Below, piece after piece: positions 35,860-44,260 of a stretch of DNA of 64,000 nucleotides. The first letter of the stretch is position 1; the number at the start of each line of letters is the position of its first letter. Origin of the DNA: Flavobacterium sp. HSC-61S13 (GTDB lineage: Bacteria > Bacteroidota > Bacteroidia > Flavobacteriales > Flavobacteriaceae); contig NZ_JALJZV010000013.1 of the NCBI RefSeq assembly GCF_024171535.1, positions 34,591 through 98,590 of the forward strand, written 5' to 3'. The notes under the pieces were generated by a model that saw nothing but the letters and a program-made list of their open reading frames with translations, was not told where the DNA came from and did not search any database. The position numbers were made by a program, and so were the translations under genes.

Positions 35860-37174
35860 AAAATTTTCGCAACAGATAGACAATGCTCCACTGATTTTAT
35901 TCCGAATGTTTTTCGGATTAATATTTGTGTGTGAATCATTTGGCGCTATTTTTACAGGTTGGGTTCGTATAAATCTCGTAGAGCCACAATTGACTTTTTC
36001 CCATATTTATATGGATTGGTTACAGCCCTTGCCTGGCAACGGAATGTATTACTATTTTATACTGATGGGATTGGCTGCAATTGGAGTGATGTTGGGGTAT
36101 CGGTATCGTTTAAGTATTATTTTATTGACATTGCTGTGGGCTGGAGTTTATTATATGCAAAAGACATCTTATAATAATCATTATTATTTGATGCTGCTCA
36201 TTTGCTTATATATGTGTTTTATGCCGGCAAATCGGTATGCATCGCTTGATGTTAAATCGGGTAGGGTGACGCAAAAATTGACGATGTTTGCCGCTTGTTC
36301 TTATTTGTTTATCATTCAAATCACCATATTGTATTTTTACGCTACTGTAGCCAAATTCTATCCGGATTGGCTCGATGGAACTTTTAGTAAAAATCTGTAT
36401 GCTGGACTTGTCAATTCACCGGATTTTTTTAAGAATATATTTGCGGAACCGTGGTTTTATATGTCGATAACCTATTTGGGGATTCTCTTCGATGGTTTGA
36501 TTGTGCCACTGTTATTTTGGAAAAAGACTCGTAATTTCGCAGTCATCATTTCGCTTGTTTTTCATTTATTTAATTCATTTACCTTACATATCGGGGTCTT
36601 TCCATATTTTGCTTTGAGCTTTGCAATATTCTTTTATGATCCCAATGATATTAGAAAATGGTTTTTTAAAAAGAAACCGATAGCCGAAGTGGATGCTAGC
36701 ACATCCGAAAAAATACCTGTGGGAATAATGAGTTTTTTGACGGTTTTTCTGGTGTTTCAATTGTTGTTGCCTTTAAGGCATTGGGTTATTCCTGGTAACG
36801 TGCTTTGGACAGATGAGGGGCATCGGTTGAGTTGGCGTATGATGCTACGTCAGCGCGGTGGATACACTAATTATACGGTAGAAGATAAGGTGACTGGGCA
36901 AAGGTGGAGGTACCAACTGGAAGAGCGCTTAGAGCAAAAACAGCAGTCCAGATTAACCTCTCCTGATATGATTTGGCAAATGGCTCAATACATCAAAAAG
37001 GAATATGCTGAACTCGGGCAAGACGTTAGTGTGTTTGCGGATAGCTGGGTGTCGATAAATCAACGTCCTTATAGTGTTTTTATAGATCCAACGGTGGATT
37101 TAGCCGCTGTGAATTGGAACTATTTTGGGCACAATGAATGGATAGTCGAAAGCCCTTTAGAAGATAAAAATTAA
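35852..37174 (+). CDS. HTTM-domain (vitamin K-dependent gamma-carboxylase-like) membrane protein
   Basis: A 440-residue inner-membrane protein with a multi-helix N-terminal region (about 15-270). It contains LILFRMFFGLIFVCESFG, YMQKTSYNNHYYLMLLICLY and ATVAKFYPDWLDG, which match the HTTM domain related to vitamin K-dependent gamma-carboxylase. A last hydrophobic helix (about 288-310) is followed by a soluble tail of about 130 residues. The reaction of bacterial members is mostly unproven. It overlaps ribF by 8 bp, so translation is probably coupled. Its stop codon overlaps the stop of the convergent LpxH gene. Confidence 0.85.
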   Translation: MFKKFSQQIDNAPLILFRMFFGLIFVCESFGAIFTGWVRINLVEPQLTFSHIYMDWLQPLPGNGMYYYFILMGLAAIGVMLGYRYRLSIILLTLLWAGVYYMQKTSYNNHYYLMLLICLYMCFMPANRYASLDVKSGRVTQKLTMFAACSYLFIIQITILYFYATVAKFYPDWLDGTFSKNLYAGLVNSPDFFKNIFAEPWFYMSITYLGILFDGLIVPLLFWKKTRNFAVIISLVFHLFNSFTLHIGVFPYFALSFAIFFYDPNDIRKWFFKKKPIAEVDASTSEKIPVGIMSFLTVFLVFQLLLPLRHWVIPGNVLWTDEGHRLSWRMMLRQRGGYTNYTVEDKVTGQRWRYQLEERLEQKQQSRLTSPDMIWQMAQYIKKEYAELGQDVSVFADSWVSINQRPYSVFIDPTVDLAAVNWNYFGHNEWIVESPLEDKN

Positions 37175-37932
37175 GACTCGTATTTTTCTAAATGAAACGC
37201 ACCGTCATACATACCGTAAGTAAAATAGTTAATCCAATCTCCTAAATTGATATACCGGCTGTTTTTACCAACTTCGATGTCCATCGGTAAGTGCCGATGA
37301 CCAAAGATGAAATAATCGTAATGCGCTTCCTGCAGTTTTCTTTTGGAGTAGAGTACCAGCCATTCATTCTCTTCTCCTAAGAAAGTGACATCTTCGGCTC
37401 CAGAGATCAATTTGTTTTTGACGGATAAGTATTGGCCTAGGCGAACACCGATATCCGGATGTAGCCAACGGAATAGCCATTTTGAAAAAGGATTTGTAAA
37501 TACTTTTTTCATTCTTTTATAGCCGTAATCTCCAGGTCCTAGGCCATCTCCGTGACCGATAAAAAACGTTTTTCCATTGATGTCAAAAACTTGAGGTTGG
37601 TGAAAAACTGGAATTCCGAGCTCTGTGATAAAATAGTCGTCCATCCACAAGTCGTGATTCCCTACAAAAAAGTAGATCGGAATACCGGAATCTCTTAATT
37701 GGGCGAGTTTACCTAATATGCGTACAAAGCCTTTGGGTACGACTGTTTTGTATTCAAACCAAAAATCAAATAGATCACCTAAGATAAACAAAGCACCCAT
37801 TTCAGATTCCTTATCGTTTAGCCAGCGAAGAAACTTCTTCTCGCGGGGTAAACTTTTCTCTGAAGTAGGGGCTCCGAAATGTTGATCAGAAGCGAAGAAT
37901 ATCTTTTTGTCGGTTTGAATTTGAATTTTCAA
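37171..37932 (-). CDS. lpxH: UDP-2,3-diacylglucosamine diphosphatase (LpxH family)
   Basis: Calcineurin-like metallophosphoesterase that hydrolyses UDP-2,3-diacylglucosamine to lipid X in lipid A synthesis. The 253-residue protein keeps the metal motifs: FASDQHFGAP (D-x-H), LGDLFDFWFEY, VGNHDLWMDDY, GHGDGLGPGDYGYKRM and IFGHRHLPMDI. Peripheral inner-membrane enzyme. It lies 12 bp downstream of the QueD-like gene on the same strand. Its stop codon shares a TTAA with the convergent HTTM gene. Confidence 0.92.
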   Translation of the reverse strand: MKIQIQTDKKIFFASDQHFGAPTSEKSLPREKKFLRWLNDKESEMGALFILGDLFDFWFEYKTVVPKGFVRILGKLAQLRDSGIPIYFFVGNHDLWMDDYFITELGIPVFHQPQVFDINGKTFFIGHGDGLGPGDYGYKRMKKVFTNPFSKWLFRWLHPDIGVRLGQYLSVKNKLISGAEDVTFLGEENEWLVLYSKRKLQEAHYDYFIFGHRHLPMDIEVGKNSRYINLGDWINYFTYGMYDGAFHLEKYES

Positions 37933-37944
37933 AGGATATGTTTT

Positions 37945-38394
37945 TTAATTATCTGAAGCATGCCATTCAGCATACGAGGATTCGGTTTCTTGTAAACGCA
38001 GTGAATACAATTCTATTTCCTGTGGTAAACGCGAACTGATTCGCTGTGCAAAATCTATAACCATATTCTCACTGGTTGGCTGATAATCAACTAGAATAAC
38101 ATGATGCCCACGATCTTTTAATTCTTTAGCTAAATCGATATGCGGTGTGTTTTGATTAAAAACCGTTGCATGATCAAATTGATCGACAACCTCTTCTTTG
38201 ACAATCTTTTTTAAATCGCCAAAGTCGATTACCATACCGTATTTAACATTGTCCGGGTTTGAATTGGGATAACCAATAACGGTAACAGCTAATTTATAAC
38301 TGTGTCCGTGTACATTTTTACATTTCCCATCGTAACCATACAACGCATGACCCGTTTCAAAAGTAAATTGTTTGGTAATTCTAATTTTAGGCAT
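37945..38394 (-). CDS. 6-pyruvoyl-tetrahydropterin synthase / QueD-family protein
   Basis: A 149-residue T-fold protein. The zinc histidines and catalytic residues are visible in FETGHALYGYDGKCKNVHGHSYKL (quoted in part: FETGHALYGY and CKNVHGHSYKL), with DFGDLKKIVKEEVVDQFDHA and TSENMVIDFAQRIS further on. The cysteine in the GKCKNVHGH loop suits the QueD (6-carboxytetrahydropterin synthase, queuosine pathway) side of the family. No other queuosine gene is adjacent. A TAAATTTG box on the minus strand lies 14 bp upstream; lpxH follows. Confidence 0.9.
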   Translation of the reverse strand: MPKIRITKQFTFETGHALYGYDGKCKNVHGHSYKLAVTVIGYPNSNPDNVKYGMVIDFGDLKKIVKEEVVDQFDHATVFNQNTPHIDLAKELKDRGHHVILVDYQPTSENMVIDFAQRISSRLPQEIELYSLRLQETESSYAEWHASDN

Positions 38395-38408
38395 AATATT
38401 ATTTTTTG

Positions 38409-38416
38409 CAAATTTA
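38409..38416 (-). promoter_or_regulatory. -7 box of the QueD-like gene
   Basis: TAAATTTG on the minus strand, 14 bp before the ATG. Confidence 0.5.
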
Positions 38417-38482
38417 CTAAAAATTATCGGACTACTTGGTCGATTGTAGTAGCTAAAATAGCGCTGGTTTTCTGTGAAATAG

Positions 38483-39253
38483 CTATTCCTTCTTAAACTG
38501 ATTTAGTGCTTTTTTAGTAAAATCAGATAAAACGAGTTTGCCTGAAATCGCGGCCCTTTCGGTTAAAAGCTGATCCCAATGTGCGGTGCCTTCCCAGAAA
38601 ATTTTCTTCATTTCAAGAAGTGCTTCTGGATTGTATTTCGAAATACGTTGTGCAAATTCAGCGGTTTTTTGATCTAATTCTTCGGTGCTTTCACAAAGTT
38701 GGGCAAACAATCCCTTTTGTAAGGCCCAATCGGCCGTTTTCCATTCGTGTGCGGCCAAAGACATTTCCGTAAAGGCGTTTTTACCTATCTTTTTAGAAAC
38801 AACTGGTTCGATGACAAAAGGACCAATTCCAATAGCTAATTCAGACAGCTTTATCGCACTGTTGTTTGTGGCAAAACAATAATCGCAGGCGGCAGCTAGT
38901 CCAACACCTCCTCCAACGGCTTTGCCATGAATTCTTCCGATGAATATTTTATTGCTCTTTCTGATGGCATTGATTACTAAGGCAAAACCCGAAAAGAAAG
39001 CAGTGCCTTGTGCTGCGTTATCTATAGCGAGCAATTCGTCAAAAGAAGCTCCTGCGCAAAAGGCACCCGTACCTTTGCTTTCTAGAATAACAGTAGTTAT
39101 TTGGTTATCGTCGTTTAAGGTGTTTATGGTGTCTTTTAGTGCGTGAAGCAAACTGCTTGGAAAGGAGTTGCTTGCGGGGTGAGAAAATAGAATTCGAGAG
39201 ACGTTGGCTTCTCGCGTTACTTCTATGGATCCTTCAGTGAAATTGGTGTTCAT
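38483..39253 (-). CDS. Enoyl-CoA hydratase/isomerase-family protein
   Basis: A 256-residue crotonase-fold protein. The oxyanion-hole segments are FCAGASFDELLAID (about 63-76) and RIHGKAVGGGVGLAAACDYCFA (quoted in part: GKAVGGGVGLAAACDY, about 105-120). LSELAIGIGPFVIEPVVSKK lies where the family's catalytic glutamates usually sit. The second catalytic Glu position looks like I-G-P rather than the usual E-rich form, so the exact reaction is uncertain. I chose the ATG at 39253 (MNTNFTEGSIEV); the frame opens at 39319 with no homology-like start. No linked beta-oxidation genes. Confidence 0.87.
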   Translation of the reverse strand: MNTNFTEGSIEVTREANVSRILFSHPASNSFPSSLLHALKDTINTLNDDNQITTVILESKGTGAFCAGASFDELLAIDNAAQGTAFFSGFALVINAIRKSNKIFIGRIHGKAVGGGVGLAAACDYCFATNNSAIKLSELAIGIGPFVIEPVVSKKIGKNAFTEMSLAAHEWKTADWALQKGLFAQLCESTEELDQKTAEFAQRISKYNPEALLEMKKIFWEGTAHWDQLLTERAAISGKLVLSDFTKKALNQFKKE

Positions 39254-39367
39254 ATTTTTTTCTTCAAAAATAATTAAAATAAATCGGTAACGGCTCGTAC
39301 ATAACAGAATTGTGTGCAAAGCAGGATTTTAATATAGCGTCGATGACAAGTCGGCTAGTTAAATAAT

Positions 39368-39384
39368 ATTCTCTATTTGCGATT
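39368..39384 (+). repeat. 17-bp direct repeat, copy 1
   Basis: ATTCTCTATTTGCGATT, identical to the copy at 39599-39615, 231 bp away. It contains TCTATTTG, one base from the -7 consensus. Confidence 0.85.
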
Positions 39385-39598
39385 TTTAAAAAGACACTGC
39401 CTTGCAGCTTAAGCTGAGTTGTTGTTTATATAGCCTTGTTAATGAAGGCTTTATTTTTATTAAAAAAATTTGGTGGACGTAATTTTTCCATATTAAAGAC
39501 AGAATAGTCAATTTTGTTTTCAATAATAAGGTTGAGGAAGCTGATTTTCAACATAAATTGCGATTATGCTAATTAAATTAGATTTTTAGTCGGTATAA

Positions 39599-39615
39599 AT
39601 TCTCTATTTGCGATT
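39599..39615 (+). repeat. 17-bp direct repeat, copy 2
   Basis: ATTCTCTATTTGCGATT, identical to copy 1 at 39368-39384. Confidence 0.85.
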
Positions 39616-39665
39616 AAATAATTTCAATAATCGCTTTTTTTCTTTTTTTTAATGACAAAATGTAT

Positions 39666-39673
39666 TAATTTTG
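39666..39673 (+). promoter_or_regulatory. -7 box of the giant surface protein gene
   Basis: TAATTTTG, 95 bp before the ATG; no TTG at the -33 spacing. Confidence 0.4.
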
Positions 39674-39768
39674 AGATTAAATGACGATAGGCTATTATTT
39701 ATAAATTTTATAGATCGAATTATCTTGAGTCTTAATGTTAGAACCGGATCCTTTTTTAAAATAACGAT

Positions 39769-42700
39769 ATGAAATCAATTAGCACTTTAGCCACTCTTAA
39801 AGAAAGAGTCCTCGGACTGTTTCTTATTCTATTTGTTTTCGTATTGGGAGCCACTTCTTATGCACAGACAAAGTCATATGCAACGGTGACAGCTGCGGTT
39901 ACTGATGGTGGGAATTTTCTAACCGCTTCTGGAGTCAAAGACGAAGTCAAGGCGCAATCAGCTAGTTTATCGGAATTTGCTGTTATGACCACCGATGTAG
40001 CTTTGGGTTTAGGTGCAGTGAAAATTGGAGGAAATGCAGGACTGCAATTGAAGTTTCCATCAAATAGAGCGGCTGGTGCTACGACTTATGTTCGCGTTGA
40101 TAAGCCCGTGCAAACTGGATTAAGTTTGGATTTAGGGGGCTTGTTGGGCTTGTTTGGTACTAGTATTAATGCGGAGTTGTATTCCGGTGCAACTGCGGGA
40201 AGTAATGGTACAAAGATTAGCACAGCTGTAGAAACAAAGGTTGTTATTGATGCTGATGGTAATTATTATATTGCCGTAATTCCAGTTGCTGGAGCAGTGT
40301 ATAATTCTGTTCGTATAAACTTAGTATATCCGAGTAATTTCTTAACTTTAGTAGGTAGTATAAAACTGAATGTCTATCATGCGTTTACGTTTGACAACAG
40401 TAGTTCGGGACTGGCTCTATTCTCTGATTTTGGAACGAGTACAGGACTTAATTTGTTGCCTTTAACAGATATGGTGCAAAACCCCCAGAATGCTTTAGTT
40501 ACTGATGATACTAAGTTTAGTACCATCAGTTTAGGAACTTTAGCTGTGGCGGGGAGTGCTTTCCAAACTTTTTATTTCAATGGGAAATCGCAACCGGGTG
40601 ATTATGTGAAAGTGAAGTTCGGTATTGGCGGCGCTGGTGCTTTGGATGTGAATTTGATCGGGAGTTTTGAAATAAAATTATACGATGGCGCTAATTTGGT
40701 TTTTAGAAAAAAATTAGATGGTGGCCTGGTTAATGGACTCGATCTTTTGGGATTATTGAATTCAGGAGGAGTCATCAGTATGCCTATTATTGGTCCTGGA
40801 GTAGATTTCGATCGTGTGGCTATCGGTGTAAATGGTACGGTATCTCTAAACTTGGCGAGCAATCCTTTAAAAGTATATAGTGTAGAGCGTTTTGGTGCTT
40901 CGCATCCAGATCCCAATCCTTTTGTGCCGCCAGTTACCCCGCCCATGTTAGTCAATAAAAATTGTGCATCCGTTTTTGTTAGTTCGTCTTATGCAAGTAT
41001 GGGGACTAACGTGGCCGATGGTAATAATAATACTTTTGCCACTTTAGAAGCGAGTTCCGGCGTTATTGTTGGAGTGGGGGCATATTCTGGTCACGTGGAG
41101 ATGGGATTTGCAACTCCAGTGCCTGCAAAAACAACTACTTATGTTCGTATTGGTTTTGATGAGGATAAATTATTGGGATTGCTTGATGGATCTCTCGGTG
41201 CGCTTGTGGCTAATGTAGTTGATAATGTGTTGTTGGGAAGTCACTATTTTACCATAGAAGCAAAAAGTAATGGTGCAACCGTTTTCTCGCGATCGAGTAA
41301 TGTCGCTTTCAATAAGCAAGCTTTAGATCAAGGGAATGGATCGGTAAAAATAGTTCAGGATAAAAGTGGTAACTTCTATGCAGCGATTACATCTGATGTC
41401 GCTTTTTCTAATATTCGAATTACGGAAAAACTCGGTTCTCTCATAGGGCTTGGAACTACAAAAAATATGACGGTTTATCATGCGTGTTTCGCATTAGCAC
41501 CACCACCTTGTGAGCAAGCTGTGGATACTTATTCAAAATCTGTAGGTATAAGTTTGGATTTATTAGGTGTTGGTGGTGCTGGAGTAAAAAATGCCCATCA
41601 TGTCATAGATCTAAATGCAACTACTAGGTCAGAAATTAACTTGGGACTAGCAGGTGTAGGAGCCAGTTTGTTTCAATACGTGGACTTCCTAGGGCTTTCT
41701 GCTAAGGAGGATTATTTTAGAGTAAAAATAGCCTTAAATAACGGGTCTTTAGCGGATATTAGTGTGCTGTCAAACATACAGATTAAAGCTTTTAATGGGG
41801 ACGTGGAGGTCTTTTCTCAGGCCTTAAATAGCGATGTGCTTGGGGTGGATTTATTGGGATTACTAAAAACGGGACAAGCTGTTTCCTTGGCTTTTGGTCC
41901 CGGAAAACCATTTGATAGAATAGCTATTGGTAAATCGGCTCTGGTCGATGTCAACTTACTGAGCTCTCCACTATATGTATACGGAATAGAACGATATAGT
42001 TTAACTTGTCCGGATCCGAATCCGCTACCCACTCCGACACCAACCGTGTCGCCGTTTACAACTCCAGCATGTGCAACTAGTATCATTGATTTTGGAGGAA
42101 CCAATTTCCCTTATAATGCCGTAGATGGTAATCACGATACCGCCGCAATTCTAACATCGGGCACCGGTGTTGCTCTAGGAGCAGGTGGATATACGAGTTT
42201 TGTAGAATTAGGTTATACTGCAGCGGTTGCGGCTCAAACAACATCATATATCAGAATTGACATGGAATCTACGGTTCTTCAAAATTTGTTAGGAGGTAGT
42301 TTGGGGAATCTTTTAGGGAATGTAGTTGGAGGAGTAGCTTTGGGAAATCATTATTTTGATGTAGAAGTAAAACGTGCAGGAGGTTCGTCAATTTTTACAG
42401 CCTCTAGTGCTTTGGGCTTTGGAACTCCAATGGTTAAGATTGTTCAAGACAAAGATGGAAGATATTATATCGCTGTAACGGCAAATGAAGCTTATCAAAG
42501 TGTGCGTATTACGCAACATTTAGCTGCATTGGTGGGGTTAAATAAAACCGCTGAGATGAAGGTGTACAATATGTGTAGAGAAACGGTAACTGATACTTGT
42601 GAGCAAGCGAGCTTCACTTCTTATGACGGTACCGGATTGAATTTGAGTCTGGCAGGAATCAGTAAAGCAGGTGTTTCAGATCCGTACTTTGTGATCGATG

Positions 42701-44235
42701 GCAATTCAGGAAATTACTCCACTATAAACTTGGGAATCGCAGGCGTAGCAGCAAGTGTATATCAAAATATTTATTTTAAAAGCCCTTCTTTAAAAACGGA
42801 TTTACTGCGTATCAAGGTACAAATGGAACAGTCTAATTTAGTGACTTTAGATTTACTAGGAGCTTACAGGGTAAAGTTATATCGTGGGAACACCTTGGTT
42901 TACAACAAAACTTTACAAAGTGGGTTGATTAACAATATCGATTTATTAGGCTTGTTAAATAGTGGTAGTTTACAAGAATTAACCTTGAAACCGGGAGTGA
43001 TTTTCGACCGTGTACAATTTGGAATCGAATCACTAGTATCTATAACTACGGGAGCACCTTTGCGCTTGTATGCTGTGCAGCGTCTTTCAGATACTTGTCA
43101 AGATCCGGGAGTTGAACAACCGCCTTATGTTGCGCCAGTATGTGCGAGTAACGTACTTAGTCAAGCGAATACAGATTTATCGTCTAATATAGTCGATGGA
43201 AACCACAACAGTTATGCTGTTGTTCGTTCAAAAGGTGGGGTAATTGGACAACTGGGTGCTTATGAAGGCTATGTGGAGGTCGGTTTCCCTGGTGGAGCGA
43301 ATGTGGTTGCAGGAACGACTACCTATCTTCGAATCGATACCGATGCTACCTTATTGGAGTCTTTGTTGGCTGGAAGTGTAGGTGGTGTTGTGGGTAAAAT
43401 TTTGGGTAATGTTGTTTTGGGAGATCATTATTTTAGAGTAGATCTAAGAGGAACTGATGGACTCATTAAATTAAGTGGAACCAGTGCAAATAACTTTACA
43501 TCGGTCAGTGATCAAATCAAAATAGTACAAGATAATAAAGGACGTTACTATATCGCAATTACTTCAAAGGTAGATTATAAGAGCGTTCGAATTACCAATA
43601 CAACGAGTAGTTTGTTGGTAGGGCAGCAAAATGATATTCACATTTATGGGATGTGTTATGAAACCGACTTCAGCGGTTGTTCGGTTCCTTTTACTACTTC
43701 AGTAGACGGTTCAGGCGTAAGTTTAACTGCTGTAAATGTAGGTAATTACGGAGTTACTCATGCAGATAGAGCATTGCCAAACAATAACAATAGCGACTAT
43801 TCGGAATTGAGTTTGGGAACGGTAGCAGTGGCTTCAACCATTCAGCAAAATATACATTTTAATAAAGAAATCACAGCCAATTCTATTTTCAAATTAAAGA
43901 TGGCTCTAGGTACGGGAGTCTTGACTTTGGATTTACTTGGTAATGTGGAACTGGTAGGATATTCCAAAGGACTTCAGGTGTGGGTTAAAGATCTGCCGAC
44001 AGCTGTTTTAGGAAATATCAATTTATTGAACCTGCTAAATAATGGGCAAATTGCCGATTTAACTTTCGCAACCAGCACGAAGGTAGATGCCGTGGCAGTT
44101 CGTTTAAAATCGTTGGTTTCTGTCAATGTAACACCAAATCTTCGATTGTATCATCTTTACCAAGATTGTTTGGCGCGATTGACGAGACCCTGTATCATTT
44201 CTAATAAGACCTTGACACAGAAAATAAAAAAATAA
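39769..44235 (+). CDS. Giant secreted bipartite-repeat surface protein
   Basis: A 1,488-residue protein. The signal peptide is long and ends near GATSYAQ (residue 33). The rest is about four ~365-residue repeats. Each has an A part (VDGNHNSYA-type segment, GAYEGYVEVGF, TTTYLRIDTD, LGDHYF, KIVQDNKGRYYIAI) and a B part (CEQA, INLGIAGVAASVYQ, DLLGLLNSG, FDRVQFGI, C-x-DP). Repeats start near residues 34, 393, 761 and 1121. Conserved cysteine pairs sit at the A/B and B/A junctions. The protein stops at DCLARLTRPCIISNKTLTQ, which looks like the first residues of a fifth A part. No T9SS sorting domain is visible. The next gene starts 25 bp later. Probably an adhesin-like surface protein. Confidence 0.8.
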   Translation: MKSISTLATLKERVLGLFLILFVFVLGATSYAQTKSYATVTAAVTDGGNFLTASGVKDEVKAQSASLSEFAVMTTDVALGLGAVKIGGNAGLQLKFPSNRAAGATTYVRVDKPVQTGLSLDLGGLLGLFGTSINAELYSGATAGSNGTKISTAVETKVVIDADGNYYIAVIPVAGAVYNSVRINLVYPSNFLTLVGSIKLNVYHAFTFDNSSSGLALFSDFGTSTGLNLLPLTDMVQNPQNALVTDDTKFSTISLGTLAVAGSAFQTFYFNGKSQPGDYVKVKFGIGGAGALDVNLIGSFEIKLYDGANLVFRKKLDGGLVNGLDLLGLLNSGGVISMPIIGPGVDFDRVAIGVNGTVSLNLASNPLKVYSVERFGASHPDPNPFVPPVTPPMLVNKNCASVFVSSSYASMGTNVADGNNNTFATLEASSGVIVGVGAYSGHVEMGFATPVPAKTTTYVRIGFDEDKLLGLLDGSLGALVANVVDNVLLGSHYFTIEAKSNGATVFSRSSNVAFNKQALDQGNGSVKIVQDKSGNFYAAITSDVAFSNIRITEKLGSLIGLGTTKNMTVYHACFALAPPPCEQAVDTYSKSVGISLDLLGVGGAGVKNAHHVIDLNATTRSEINLGLAGVGASLFQYVDFLGLSAKEDYFRVKIALNNGSLADISVLSNIQIKAFNGDVEVFSQALNSDVLGVDLLGLLKTGQAVSLAFGPGKPFDRIAIGKSALVDVNLLSSPLYVYGIERYSLTCPDPNPLPTPTPTVSPFTTPACATSIIDFGGTNFPYNAVDGNHDTAAILTSGTGVALGAGGYTSFVELGYTAAVAAQTTSYIRIDMESTVLQNLLGGSLGNLLGNVVGGVALGNHYFDVEVKRAGGSSIFTASSALGFGTPMVKIVQDKDGRYYIAVTANEAYQSVRITQHLAALVGLNKTAEMKVYNMCRETVTDTCEQASFTSYDGTGLNLSLAGISKAGVSDPYFVIDGNSGNYSTINLGIAGVAASVYQNIYFKSPSLKTDLLRIKVQMEQSNLVTLDLLGAYRVKLYRGNTLVYNKTLQSGLINNIDLLGLLNSGSLQELTLKPGVIFDRVQFGIESLVSITTGAPLRLYAVQRLSDTCQDPGVEQPPYVAPVCASNVLSQANTDLSSNIVDGNHNSYAVVRSKGGVIGQLGAYEGYVEVGFPGGANVVAGTTTYLRIDTDATLLESLLAGSVGGVVGKILGNVVLGDHYFRVDLRGTDGLIKLSGTSANNFTSVSDQIKIVQDNKGRYYIAITSKVDYKSVRITNTTSSLLVGQQNDIHIYGMCYETDFSGCSVPFTTSVDGSGVSLTAVNVGNYGVTHADRALPNNNNSDYSELSLGTVAVASTIQQNIHFNKEITANSIFKLKMALGTGVLTLDLLGNVELVGYSKGLQVWVKDLPTAVLGNINLLNLLNNGQIADLTFATSTKVDAVAVRLKSLVSVNVTPNLRLYHLYQDCLARLTRPCIISNKTLTQKIKK

Positions 44236-44260
44236 GCATAACACTTAACACAAAAATACT

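Larger units (their letters stand above)
39254..39768 (+). other. 515-bp intergenic region before the giant surface protein
   Basis: AT-rich and without a credible gene. It contains a 17-bp direct repeat (39368-39384 and 39599-39615), a related AAATTGCGATTA at about 39555-39566, and a TAATTTTG box at 39666-39673, 95 bp before the ATG. It may be a regulatory region for the second surface cassette. Confidence 0.6.

Noticed and set aside
40602..42104. Minus-strand frames of 95-117 codons within the giant surface gene
   Set aside because: They are shadows of a repetitive coding sequence with no separate promoter or homology.
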